Below are positions 33,843-42,228 of a stretch of 60,768 nucleotides of DNA, one piece after another. This stretch comes from Selenomonadaceae bacterium (GTDB lineage Bacteria > Bacillota > Negativicutes > Selenomonadales > Selenomonadaceae). The DNA lies in NCBI GenBank assembly GCA_017428215.1, contig JAFRRH010000030.1, positions 1 through 60,768 of the forward strand, read 5' to 3'. Every line of letters starts with the position of its first letter. Positions within the stretch are counted from its first letter, which is position 1. The translations under genes and the position numbers were made by a program. The notes under the pieces are model-generated. The model searched no databases. It was not told the origin of the DNA and saw only the letters and a program-made list of their open reading frames with translations.

Positions 33843-34338
33843 TAAAATTTCTGCTACTTAAAACATAGTCACTCGTAGACAAGTGTCCGCTGTGTCTATG
33901 TCAAGATGAATCGGACAGACCTCGCGATTCTGTCTTACTGCTTCAACGTGTCCGTTCTCGGCGTACCTACTAACGTTTGTATAACACTCCACAGTCGTAA
34001 ATTCCCGGCTAGCCACCGGTACATATCAACAGTGTCTTTCAGGTGACTGTCTGTTGATTTATCTTTGTAGCTTTCCCCTTTCGTAATATTTGGTGAGTAC
34101 AAAGCCCTCCGGCTTAATTTTTAAGAACCTTGCCCAACGACACCCAACAGGATTCTACTCCATAGTTAGCAGGACTATTTCAACCTGCACTGGCACGCAT
34201 TCCTGTCGTTCCGGCTGCTTTAAAGTTAGCACAAACTAGCTCAATGGCTTTTTTAATTTTATGAGCCTTCAGCTTTACGCTGCATGTCTACCTGATTAGA
34301 CGTTTTTACACATTTTATGCTAATGGTACAAGTTCTTT
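33843..34338 (-). other. non-coding interval rich in hairpins; possible IS-derived or structured RNA
   Basis: No convincing reading frame in 496 bases inside an otherwise tightly packed operon. On the minus strand it can form several stems: AAGCC/GGCTT around GGAG, GCAGG/CCTGC, TCAACA/TGTTGA, AACGT/ACGTT, GACAGA/TCTGTC around nine bases and AGACA/TGTCT. The stretch GACTGTGGAGTGTTATACAA recalls 3' ends of IS200/IS605 tnpB genes, which overlap their guide RNA, but I could not place a TnpB frame. Alternatives: a decayed insertion, or a long leader controlling the STAS-kinase genes. Confidence 0.35.
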
Positions 34339-36147
34339 TTAAATCGGAACGATTCTGACTTTGATTTTCGGACGATGCTCCGTTTCCGGCAATCTGACTG
34401 TGAAGTTTTCGGCGTCGAAATAACTCCAAGCCTTGCCGTCAATTTCTACCGATTCGATTTTGCAACTGCCTTTCGGCAAAATATCGGGCTGAACGTGCAA
34501 AGTATTCGAGCCTTCAAACGCATTCGGGAAAGGCTTAAAGTACAAGTCGAGCGGCTGTTTCGTGTGCAGAAGATTGATATAAACCGCGCTTAAGAACGCC
34601 AATTCGATTGAGTGATAGCAAGCCATAGAGTGCGAACCTTTAAGCCGTTCGTTGCCCGTGAGGAACGGAATCCCGTTGTTGAGGACGTTGAAATAAACTG
34701 CGCCGTCGTCGTGGTCGAGGAAGTAAGTATTGTAGAACGCCGCCGAAGAGCGAGCCAAATCGAGGTATTCGGGCTTTTTCAAGCAACCGTAGAGAATTTG
34801 ATAAGCCAAAATGCCTTGCTCCTGTTGCCACCAAGCTTTTCTGTCGTGCCAAGCAAAACGATAGCAACTTTCGCCCGCTCTTAACTTACGCTCTATAACG
34901 TCATACCAACCGCCGCGCCGCCTGTCCATTCCGACTGTCGGCATAATCGCCGCGATTTTCTCTGCAAACTTGACGTATTTATCTTTGGCAATCGCGCTGT
35001 TGATTCGCATCAAGTTCCAAGCGATTTTGAGATTGTGTCCGACGACGCCGCGATTTTGTTGCCAACCCCAAGTCGTGTCGTGGCTCCAATCGTCATAGAA
35101 TTTTTCCTGAACAAACGGGCTGTTGTCATAATCCTTGAAATGTTCCTCAATGCAATCCGCCGTGTACTCAAGAAAATCTTTATACTTGTCGTCCATCGTC
35201 GCGAGGTACAGATTAATCAGATACGCGGGCGCGTGGTCGCCGACTGAGTTCCAATTTTTTCTGCCGACATTGCGTCCGAGTGAATCGCTTTTCGGGTCGA
35301 ACGTCACGGGATCAATATGCGAATAGTAGCCGCCTTTTTCCCTGTCGATAAAAAATTTGTCGAACAGGCTTATCGTCATACGAATATCTTTCATGATAGC
35401 GGGGTCGCCGTTAAGCCTGTAAGTTTGCGTCGGACCGGCAAGCGCGTAAATCTGCTCGTACATCGGAATTGCTTCAATATCATCATCAAATTCCGACGTG
35501 AACAATTTATGCTCCTTGTCGCCCTGCACGTCGATTCCGTGATACCAGTAAACAACATTCTCGTCAATGTCGTAAAATCTCATGTGGTCGCGCAAATACT
35601 TCGTGCCCTTCTCGGCGACTTCCAAAAATCTGTCTTCGCCCGTGAGCATGTAAGCACTTGCCATGCCGTAAATCATGCGGGAAATTGTGTCGGTCTCCTG
35701 ACGGAAATCGGGCTTGCGAACGCCGTCGAGTGTCAAGCGCGTCCGATATTGGCGGTAATCAATTTCGCCGTTAGGAAACTCTGCCTTGATATAAAAGTCG
35801 GCAATGCTCCGCGCCTGATTAATCCACCAGTCCGCCTCCTCGAAACGCATTTCATTTGGCTTGCGTCCCGGAAAATCAATATACGACGCCTCAAAATTCG
35901 TGCCGCCTTCGTCGGGATAGTAAATGCCGTAAACGAACGCCATTTGCCCTTCGCGGAAAAGTTTTTCGATTTGTCCCGTGCAATCGCGATACGGCTCGTC
36001 CAAATTCCTCAAAAGCCGCGCATAAACGTTGTCGGACAATTTAATTTTGACCTCTTCGCCGTTGAAGTCGCGAATAATTCCGGTTCGGGTCGCCGCGTCA
36101 AAAGACTGACAAATCCCGCCGATTGTGTCGGAAAATTCAAAAGCCAC
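34339..36147 (-). CDS. AGE-family (N-acylglucosamine 2-epimerase-like) protein
   Basis: 602 residues. An N-terminal beta domain (about 1-95, GGICQSFDAATRTGIIRDFN, a cold-shock-like opening) is followed by an (alpha/alpha)6 barrel: TDTISRMIYGMASAYMLTGE, YYSHIDPVTFDPKSDSLGRN, RGVVGHNLKIAWNLM, WHDRKAWWQQEQGILAYQIL. The H-x-x-K and W-W-Q-Q-E segments match AGE/cellobiose-epimerase active sites. A final beta module follows (residues 540-602). GTG 36147 follows GGGAGGCGAG. Likely acts on a sugar or glycan; substrate unknown. Confidence 0.72.
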   Translation of the reverse strand: MAFEFSDTIGGICQSFDAATRTGIIRDFNGEEVKIKLSDNVYARLLRNLDEPYRDCTGQIEKLFREGQMAFVYGIYYPDEGGTNFEASYIDFPGRKPNEMRFEEADWWINQARSIADFYIKAEFPNGEIDYRQYRTRLTLDGVRKPDFRQETDTISRMIYGMASAYMLTGEDRFLEVAEKGTKYLRDHMRFYDIDENVVYWYHGIDVQGDKEHKLFTSEFDDDIEAIPMYEQIYALAGPTQTYRLNGDPAIMKDIRMTISLFDKFFIDREKGGYYSHIDPVTFDPKSDSLGRNVGRKNWNSVGDHAPAYLINLYLATMDDKYKDFLEYTADCIEEHFKDYDNSPFVQEKFYDDWSHDTTWGWQQNRGVVGHNLKIAWNLMRINSAIAKDKYVKFAEKIAAIMPTVGMDRRRGGWYDVIERKLRAGESCYRFAWHDRKAWWQQEQGILAYQILYGCLKKPEYLDLARSSAAFYNTYFLDHDDGAVYFNVLNNGIPFLTGNERLKGSHSMACYHSIELAFLSAVYINLLHTKQPLDLYFKPFPNAFEGSNTLHVQPDILPKGSCKIESVEIDGKAWSYFDAENFTVRLPETEHRPKIKVRIVPI

Positions 36148-36212
36148 ACTCTCGCCTCCCTATATTTTTACGGAATAATAACACAAAATTTTTTGCCGCA
36201 ATGTAAAGATTT

Positions 36213-38372
36213 CTACACAAACCGAACGGCAAGCATTGTAATATCGTCCGATTGCTCTGCGTCTTGAACATGCTCCGCCAACGATTTACTCACGCTCTCA
36301 AGTAACGTCTGCAACTTGCATTGATGATTAGTTGCATTCAAGCAATTTTCCAGACGCGCCTCGCCGTATTGCTCACGATTTTTATTCATCGCCTCAGTTA
36401 CGCCGTCGGTGTACAAATAAATAATGTCGCCGTGATTCATTTGCGTTTCCTGCTGTTCAAAATCCATTTCGTCCATAAGTCCGAGAACGCAATTTTGCTC
36501 CAAGTTTAACCAGCTGAATTTTTTCTCGTTATCGCGATAAAGCATGGGCGGATTGTGCCCGCCGTTTACGTAAATCAATTTACCCGTCTTGAGGTCGAGC
36601 ATTGCAATGAACACCGTTATAAACATCATTTCATCGTTGCCTTGACACAGTTGATTATTCGCCAAAGCCATAACTGCCGCCAAGTCGTCGGGGCTTTGCA
36701 TTGTCATTGCCAAATTTTTCAAAATGGTTTTGCCCTGCATCATGAACAGCGCGGCGGGAACTCCCTTGCCCGAAACGTCCGCTATCGTCATCATCAAATG
36801 ATTTTCGTCGAGCAAATAGAAATCGTAAAAATCTCCGCCGACTTCCTTTGCCGCATTCATCGTCGCAAAAATTTCAAACTCCGAATGATCTTCCAAAAAA
36901 TCATGCGGCAACGCGCTCAACTGAATATTCGTCGCAACTTTCAATTCGGTCGCAATGCGTTCTTCAGCCGCCGTTACTTTTTCCAAATTCGCCATGTAAT
37001 TTTTAAGCTCGTCGGTCATGTTGTTGACGGAATTTGCAAGCTCTTCGAGTTCGTCGCCCGTGTCTATTTTTACTTTTTTGTCGAGGTTGCCGCCGGAAAT
37101 TTCGCGCACGCCCTCCGATAACTGCTGAATCGGCTCAACAAATTTTTTTGATACTCGCGAACTGCCGATAAACATCCACACCGCCAGCAACGCTACCATT
37201 ATCACCGAACCAATCAGCATGTTAAAGAAAAGTTGCCCGATACTGCTTCGGAAATCTTCCATTTGCTCAAGAATTTTATCGCGTGCCGCCATTGCCGGAG
37301 CTGAAACTGTTGCGTAGCTCATAAGCGTTCCAAAACTCCAACCGCTTGCCTGCATTGGCGCATATGCCAGATAGTATTCCTCATCGTCAATCTTAATGGA
37401 AACAATGCCGGTTTCTCCCTCCGTCATTTTTTGCGCCGCTTGAGCCAAGTCAACATTCGCGGATTTCCTTAAATCAATGGCGTCTTCCTGCGCGGAAAAT
37501 ATTCCCTCTTTTTTGGCTGAAAGAATTACATTGCCTTTCGAGTTCAAAATAAAACTAAAACCGTCCGAACCAACTGCCGTGTCCAAGACGATTTTATAAA
37601 TTTCTCCGATTCCGTATGAAATGCTGATGACGCCCGCAAAGTTGCCATTGCCGTCGTAATAAGGCGTGACGCAAGCAAGCGACGGATTACCCTCCGTGTC
37701 ATTATAAACGTCGGTAAAAACAGGCGACGATGCATTTTCGCCGATTTTGTACCAAGGGCGCGTCCGAAAATCATAGCTCGTTAAAAACTCTTCATCAAAA
37801 TCAATAAGCTCTTCGTTAAATGCGGTCTCAACGCAAATAAAATATCCGTTCTTGGCTGCAACCATGAACGACGAAAAATAACTTTGGTATCGACTTCCGA
37901 AGGGAATAAGATATGAGGAAATGTTGCAGGAGCGATTTATTTCCTCTGCAAGGGCGGCGTCTATGCCTCGTTCCCTAAGCTCCGGCGTGTAAAAAATGTA
38001 AGCCTCGCCCGAATGTATCGGCTGATAATTTGCCACTGCCAAATTTCGCGCCAAAAATCCTGTCGTCGGGGTTTTCAGCTCAAGGTTCATTGCGTCCGCC
38101 AAATATTGGGCGTCCCAACTCTGTTTAGTCAATTCCTTGTCTATGTATTGCGCCTTTGCCGTTGCAAGTTCTTGGAGTCCGATTTTTCTGCGCTCCGTGA
38201 CTGTTTGTTGAATATAATTTGCCGAATACTCGCTGAGTTCCGCGCTTCTTTCGTCGAGTGTGTAGCGAATTGAGATCATGCCAATCAACGCCACGCCGAC
38301 CAAAACAAGAAATGTCAGCACGCTTGCCGACAATACCAAACGAAATACGCGCTGACGAATATTTGATTTCAT
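36213..38372 (-). CDS. dCache-HAMP-PP2C (SpoIIE/RsbU-type) sensor phosphatase
   Basis: 719 residues: membrane segment (12-34), extracytoplasmic dCache sensor (about 40-365; RTRPWYKIGENASSPVFTDV is the typical ligand loop), second membrane segment (about 385-410), HAMP (KFVEPIQQLSEGVREISGGN) and PP2C/SpoIIE domain (about 500-719) with EVGGDFYDFYLL, IADVSGKGVPAALFM, YVNGGHNPPML, YTDGVTEAMN and QSDDITMLAVR metal positions. It should dephosphorylate STAS proteins in response to an external signal. The start is 21 bases after the last of three double-glycine peptide genes with no terminator, so they are probably co-transcribed. Confidence 0.88.
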   Translation of the reverse strand: MKSNIRQRVFRLVLSASVLTFLVLVGVALIGMISIRYTLDERSAELSEYSANYIQQTVTERRKIGLQELATAKAQYIDKELTKQSWDAQYLADAMNLELKTPTTGFLARNLAVANYQPIHSGEAYIFYTPELRERGIDAALAEEINRSCNISSYLIPFGSRYQSYFSSFMVAAKNGYFICVETAFNEELIDFDEEFLTSYDFRTRPWYKIGENASSPVFTDVYNDTEGNPSLACVTPYYDGNGNFAGVISISYGIGEIYKIVLDTAVGSDGFSFILNSKGNVILSAKKEGIFSAQEDAIDLRKSANVDLAQAAQKMTEGETGIVSIKIDDEEYYLAYAPMQASGWSFGTLMSYATVSAPAMAARDKILEQMEDFRSSIGQLFFNMLIGSVIMVALLAVWMFIGSSRVSKKFVEPIQQLSEGVREISGGNLDKKVKIDTGDELEELANSVNNMTDELKNYMANLEKVTAAEERIATELKVATNIQLSALPHDFLEDHSEFEIFATMNAAKEVGGDFYDFYLLDENHLMMTIADVSGKGVPAALFMMQGKTILKNLAMTMQSPDDLAAVMALANNQLCQGNDEMMFITVFIAMLDLKTGKLIYVNGGHNPPMLYRDNEKKFSWLNLEQNCVLGLMDEMDFEQQETQMNHGDIIYLYTDGVTEAMNKNREQYGEARLENCLNATNHQCKLQTLLESVSKSLAEHVQDAEQSDDITMLAVRFV

Positions 38373-38393
38373 CTTGTCACCGACTTAATCATT

Positions 38394-38582
38394 TTATTTT
38401 CCCGTAGTTACTGGAGGAGATATTTTTCCTGTAGTTCTGATACCGGAATCAAATGGAGAACGGTCATCGTAAATTTTTCCGTATGTGCCGCCCGCGACGT
38501 TATCCAATTCGTCATCGCTCAAGATTTCGTCGGCGAATTTGTCTTTCTCCGCGCTCGCGTCGATATTTTTTTCTTTTGTCAT
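38394..38582 (-). CDS. double-glycine-leader peptide 6
   Basis: 62 residues: a 32-residue leader ending ILSDDELDNVAGG and a 30-residue mature part (TYGKIYDDRSPFDSGIRTTG, ending TTGK). ATG 38582 follows GGAGAGTG. Last of three tandem genes with nearly identical leaders; the PP2C gene starts 21 bases downstream. No Cys. Confidence 0.68.
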   Translation of the reverse strand: MTKEKNIDASAEKDKFADEILSDDELDNVAGGTYGKIYDDRSPFDSGIRTTGKISPPVTTGK

Positions 38583-38613
38583 ACTTATCACTCTCCAAAA
38601 ATTTTTGAACGAA

Positions 38614-38772
38614 TTATTTTCCGCTAACACCATAACTCAACGTATTATTTGGTTCAGGTTTATATTTTCCTGTAGTGCCGCCCGCGACGTTTTCGAGTTC
38701 GTCATCGCTCAAAAGTTCGTCGGCGGATTTATTTTGCTCTGCGCTCGCGTCGATATTTTTTTCTTCCGTCAT
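38614..38772 (-). CDS. double-glycine-leader peptide 5
   Basis: 52 residues: leader ending LLSDDELENVAGG and a 20-residue mature part that starts TTGKYKPEPNN and ends VSGK. GGGAGTG precedes ATG 38772. It sits 30 bases after peptide 4 and 31 bases before peptide 6 without its own promoter. No Cys. Confidence 0.68.
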   Translation of the reverse strand: MTEEKNIDASAEQNKSADELLSDDELENVAGGTTGKYKPEPNNTLSYGVSGK

Positions 38773-38802
38773 GTTTATCACTCCCAAAGATTTTTAAACG
38801 AA

Positions 38803-38967
38803 TTATTTTCCTGTAGTGAGGTTTTTGGTAGCATCATCAAAGTTATCAGTGCTCCGAAATTTTCCGCTAAAGCCGCCCGCCACGTTTTCGATTTCCTTAT
38901 CAATCAAGATTTCGTCGGCGAATTTATTTTGCTCCGCGCTCGCGTTGATATTTTTTTCTTCCGTCAT
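38803..38967 (-). CDS. double-glycine-leader peptide 4
   Basis: 54 residues: leader ending ILIDKEIENVAGG and a 22-residue mature part (FSGKFRSTDNFDDATKNLTT, then GK). ATG 38967 follows GGGGAGTG. First gene of the minus-strand array, directly behind the conserved TGTAAC-CGTATA block. The mature parts of peptides 4-6 share the T/S-G-K ending. Confidence 0.68.
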   Translation of the reverse strand: MTEEKNINASAEQNKFADEILIDKEIENVAGGFSGKFRSTDNFDDATKNLTTGK

Positions 38968-38997
38968 GTTTATCACTCCCCAAATTTTTCTGCCCTT

Positions 38998-39025
38998 TAT
39001 ACGTCGAAAATTCGAGTTCGTTACA
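38998..39025 (-). promoter_or_regulatory. conserved TGTAAC-N16-CGTATA block upstream of peptides 4-6
   Basis: On the minus strand TGTAAC (39025-39020), 16 bases, CGTATA (39003-38998), 30 bases before the start codon: the same geometry as units 1-3. TAATAT sits just upstream, as TAGACT or TAAAAT does in those units, but no good -35 is seen at 17 bases. Confidence 0.65.
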
Positions 39026-39077
39026 GATATTACCACAAGAAAGGTTTGCAGGCGGTAAATCTTTCTTTACTTCACGT

Positions 39078-39106
39078 TTGACATTGGCGACAATTTTTTT
39101 TAGAAT
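39078..39106 (+). promoter_or_regulatory. sigma-A-type promoter of the winged-helix regulator
   Basis: TTGACA (39078-39083), a 17-base spacer and TAGAAT (39101-39106), 28 bases before ATG 39135. It faces away from the peptide promoter. Confidence 0.65.
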
Positions 39107-39134
39107 TTTCGCCGATAATCTTGGAGGTGCAGGT

Positions 39135-40367
39135 ATGCAAAATTTTTTTAAAAGGGAAGCCGTAACCTCGGCAAAAAAATTGATTCGGTCATTTTATGTA
39201 TTGAAAGATGTCGAAGGCTCGTTGAAGTTTTTCAGCAGAGAGCAGCTGACTTATATCGGCATTGGCGAAAATAATATTTTTAATTCGTTTGATGAAGTCC
39301 GTAATTATTTCTATAAATACGTTGAGGTTGTTAATTCCACTTACAAACTAATCAGCGAAAATTATCACATTGACGCCGAATCTTACGACAGTTGCATTGT
39401 TGTCGCCAAAATCGGTTTTCAAGCTGATGAGGCGCACCTCAATTATCAAGTTTCCTTGAACATTTCTTTTTACTTCCAATTAATCGACGACAAGCTTTGG
39501 ATAACGTTAACTCATGTCCATATGCCCGAAAAAACTCCCGAAGAAACACTTCCCAAAGAAACTCTTCATGCCAATATAAAATTTCGTAAGGATTTGCTCC
39601 AGCAGTTTGGAAATACAGATTACATCGCGGCTAAAAGTTTCCACTGCAAAGACGACTTGCCCTATCGCTACGTCAATGATTTGTTCCTTAAACTTTTGGG
39701 TTGCGACGAACTAAATCTTGAAAATTATTCCTCGCTCGCTAACATTCACCCGAACGACCAACAAAAATATTTTAACTTCCTGAAAAAAATTTTCGCAGAA
39801 AAAAAAGCCGGCGTCAGTGAGGGCTGGTGCTGGCATAATTCTTATCGCGTCATGTATCGTTTGGTGAATTGCAAGCGCGAGGAGATAAAAGTTTTGGAGT
39901 GGGGAAATCTTTTGTCGCTCAATGGAAATTTCCTCGTCAACAGCTTTGTCACTCCGCTCGACGAATTAGAAATTATTAACGATATTCCCCCCCCCCGATT
40001 ATCAAATTTCCTCGACGGCTCGCCTAATGAATCTTCTGCTCTGCTTGACGATTGCGGAATCCATATCGGAAATATTTTGCTGATTTATCCGCGCCGCCAT
40101 AAACTTTTCGTAAACGGTAAAGCGGTTGCGCTCACGCCCATTGAATTTGAATTGTTGCTTATTCTTGCCGCGCATCTGAACAAAACTTTAACAATCAAAG
40201 AAATTTATAAAAACCTCTGGGACAAAGAAGACTTGCACGACACAAGCTTTACTTTGAAAACGCACATTAGCAATTTGCGGAAAAAACTTCGTTCGGCGTC
40301 CGACCATAAAATTCATCTAAAAAACTGCAAAGGCGACGGCTATTGCCTATCCATTTCGGAGCCTTGA
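39135..40367 (+). CDS. NTF2-like/PAS/winged-helix transcriptional regulator
   Basis: 410 residues. Residues about 5-145 look like a SnoaL/NTF2-type sensor (SAKKLIRSFYVLKDVEGSLK, IGENNIFNSFDEVRNYFY), 150-280 like a PAS domain (YVNDLFLKLLGCDELNLENY, IHPNDQQKYF), and 305-405 is an OmpR-type winged helix (LTPIEFELLLILAAHLNKTL, FTLKTHISNLRKKLRS, GDGYCL). It has no receiver domain. A run of ten Cs (39987-39996) encodes the Pro-Pro-Pro between sensor and DNA-binding parts. GGAGGTG precedes ATG 39135. The 3' end overlaps the convergent surface-protein gene by 28 bases. Probable target: the divergent peptide array. Confidence 0.72.
   Translation: MQNFFKREAVTSAKKLIRSFYVLKDVEGSLKFFSREQLTYIGIGENNIFNSFDEVRNYFYKYVEVVNSTYKLISENYHIDAESYDSCIVVAKIGFQADEAHLNYQVSLNISFYFQLIDDKLWITLTHVHMPEKTPEETLPKETLHANIKFRKDLLQQFGNTDYIAAKSFHCKDDLPYRYVNDLFLKLLGCDELNLENYSSLANIHPNDQQKYFNFLKKIFAEKKAGVSEGWCWHNSYRVMYRLVNCKREEIKVLEWGNLLSLNGNFLVNSFVTPLDELEIINDIPPPRLSNFLDGSPNESSALLDDCGIHIGNILLIYPRRHKLFVNGKAVALTPIEFELLLILAAHLNKTLTIKEIYKNLWDKEDLHDTSFTLKTHISNLRKKLRSASDHKIHLKNCKGDGYCLSISEP
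39987..39996 (+). repeat. C10 homopolymer inside the regulator gene
   Basis: Ten consecutive Cs in an A+T-richer gene. At ten the reading frame is open; nine or eleven would cut the protein after about residue 287, before the winged helix. Confidence 0.9.
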
Positions 40368-42211
40368 ATTTTTCGCTCAAGGTCAATCAATTCTTGTTTG
40401 CGGCATTGGCTTGAAGTTGCAAGCGGCGTATTGAATTCGTATTCGCTATTGAGTACGAAATCTGCGCCGTTATTTTTTGCAGGCAAAATTTCTTCAAACT
40501 GCAAGCCGATAATAGCTGTTAGCTGATAGCTGTCAGCTGTTAGATTTTTTTCTTGCGGCGTAATGATTTTATCGTTCACGCCGAAAAGTTCGCTCGCGTC
40601 AAAGATTTCAACGGCAGGAATTTCAATCGCGATTTCTTTATCGTCGGCAGTATTAGTGATTAGTGGTTGTTGGTTAATGGTTAGGGAATTGGTTGCGGGC
40701 GGTTGCATTTCGGAATCTTCGCTTGCGTCTTGAGTTTCCGTGCCCAAAACTTTTTGCACAAGTTCAGCCGTCACGGCGTCGGCGTCAAGATTTTTGGCAG
40801 TGATTGTAAAGTCGGCGGTCTCGTCGTCGTCGGATTGGCTTTGATATTCAAAGTCGCTTTTGGTTTTCGTAAGTTCTTCGGTTTCGCCCGCAACTTCGGT
40901 GGTGTCTGCAACTTCAACACTGTCGCCGGCAACGTCGCCACTATCTCCGCCGCCTGTCCGCGCAGGTTTGCCGTACATGTCCATATCCTGATTCGCCGTC
41001 AACGTGATTTTTTGTCCGTTAATGCGAATGTTGCCCGACTTGGAAACTTTTACAACGTCCTCATCAGTGAAGCCGTCGATAGATTTTATTTTGCCGTTCT
41101 TGACTTGAACTTTAAGTTCGCGCTCGCCGCCGCCCATAGTTATAAAATCGTCGTTGAGCTTAAATCTTCCGTTGCCGGTAAAATTATAATCGCCGTTGCC
41201 GTCGGTTTTAATAACTACGGTGTCATTGGTGATATTTATCGTGGCGTTCGGGCTGATGTCCGTGAAAAGCGTTTCAGTCAAGTTGCCGTGATCTTTGACG
41301 ATTAAAATATTGTATTTGGCATCGCCCTTGACGCCGAAAGAGTGAATTGCTTCGGGGTGATTCAAGAAAACTTCGCCGTGCAAGCCCTCAATGCCGATTT
41401 TCGTCCAGCGATGCCCGTCGCCCGGCTCTTGACCGATAATAATTGTTTTGACTTCGACGCCGTCGGGTTTGCCGGTTCCGTCGTCAACCAAATCTTTTCC
41501 GTAAAGCGTCAAGCCGCCCATAACGTCAGGATTGTTATCGGCGGGGCGTTTATAGACAAAGCCGCCGTCAGCATTCTTCGACCAACCGAGCTTGCCTTTG
41601 ACTTCGGGCACAACTAATTCATAGCCGTCATCGGGGTTGTCGTCGAGTTCGGCGAGCGCGTATTTTTGTCCGTTGACGATAAGCACGCCGCTCGGAACTT
41701 TGAAATGGAAGTTTTCAACCGACGTATCAAAAATCGTTCCGTCCGCCCCAAAACACGGCTTGGGTCCGATTATCTGAACGCCGTCGGGTATGCCGTTGTT
41801 GTCGTTATCGTGGAATGCGCCGCCCGTCAACGTGTAATTCAAACTGCCTTCGTTGTAGGTGAATTGATGTTCGGCGACTTTTTTATAAGCGGCGGGATTG
41901 GTGCGGTCGTTGCCCTGCGGAAAACCGACATTCTCTTTAAAAAGTTGAAGCTCCTCGCCGTTTTCGGGATTTTTATCAAGGTCAACGAGTTTATATTCGT
42001 TGCCGTTGACGATGATATAACCGCGCGGCACGTCGAAATGGAAATCGTGCAGATTTTTTATCCCCATGAAAACCGGTCTGCCGTTCTCAAAAGTTACACC
42101 GTCGGGCACGCCGTTGCCGTCCGTGTCATGAAATGCCGAGCCTCTCAGCGTAAAATTCAAACTGCCCTCGTTGTAGGCAAAGCCGCCGTCCTCAGTTTTT
42201 GACCAACCCAT
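40340..42211 (-). CDS. repeat-containing surface/secreted protein related to the RTX protein
   Basis: 623 residues, acidic, no signal peptide. Tandem modules near residues 1-95, 105-195 and 205-300 share a GGFAYNEGSLNFTLRG-like opening and a DTDGNGVPDGV turn. The middle part (300-410) is a beta-rich DUF-like region (KTDGNGDYNFTGNGRF). The last 200 residues are low-complexity, and two stretches (NSLTINQQPLITNT; DSYQLTAIIG) are encoded by short DNA repeats found elsewhere. The same modules occur in the 2428-residue protein. ATG 42211 follows AAAGGAGC. Confidence 0.6.
   Translation of the reverse strand: MGWSKTEDGGFAYNEGSLNFTLRGSAFHDTDGNGVPDGVTFENGRPVFMGIKNLHDFHFDVPRGYIIVNGNEYKLVDLDKNPENGEELQLFKENVGFPQGNDRTNPAAYKKVAEHQFTYNEGSLNYTLTGGAFHDNDNNGIPDGVQIIGPKPCFGADGTIFDTSVENFHFKVPSGVLIVNGQKYALAELDDNPDDGYELVVPEVKGKLGWSKNADGGFVYKRPADNNPDVMGGLTLYGKDLVDDGTGKPDGVEVKTIIIGQEPGDGHRWTKIGIEGLHGEVFLNHPEAIHSFGVKGDAKYNILIVKDHGNLTETLFTDISPNATINITNDTVVIKTDGNGDYNFTGNGRFKLNDDFITMGGGERELKVQVKNGKIKSIDGFTDEDVVKVSKSGNIRINGQKITLTANQDMDMYGKPARTGGGDSGDVAGDSVEVADTTEVAGETEELTKTKSDFEYQSQSDDDETADFTITAKNLDADAVTAELVQKVLGTETQDASEDSEMQPPATNSLTINQQPLITNTADDKEIAIEIPAVEIFDASELFGVNDKIITPQEKNLTADSYQLTAIIGLQFEEILPAKNNGADFVLNSEYEFNTPLATSSQCRKQELIDLERKIQGSEMDRQ
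40500..40690. repeat. short interspersed repeats within a coding region
   Basis: AGCTGATAGCTGTCAGCTGT (near 40517) and GTGATTAGTGGTTGTTGG (near 40656) lie inside the surface-protein gene. The first type recurs at 42227-42245, the second at 15961 and 59899. Confidence 0.5.
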
Positions 42212-42228
42212 TTAACTTTGCTCCTTTC

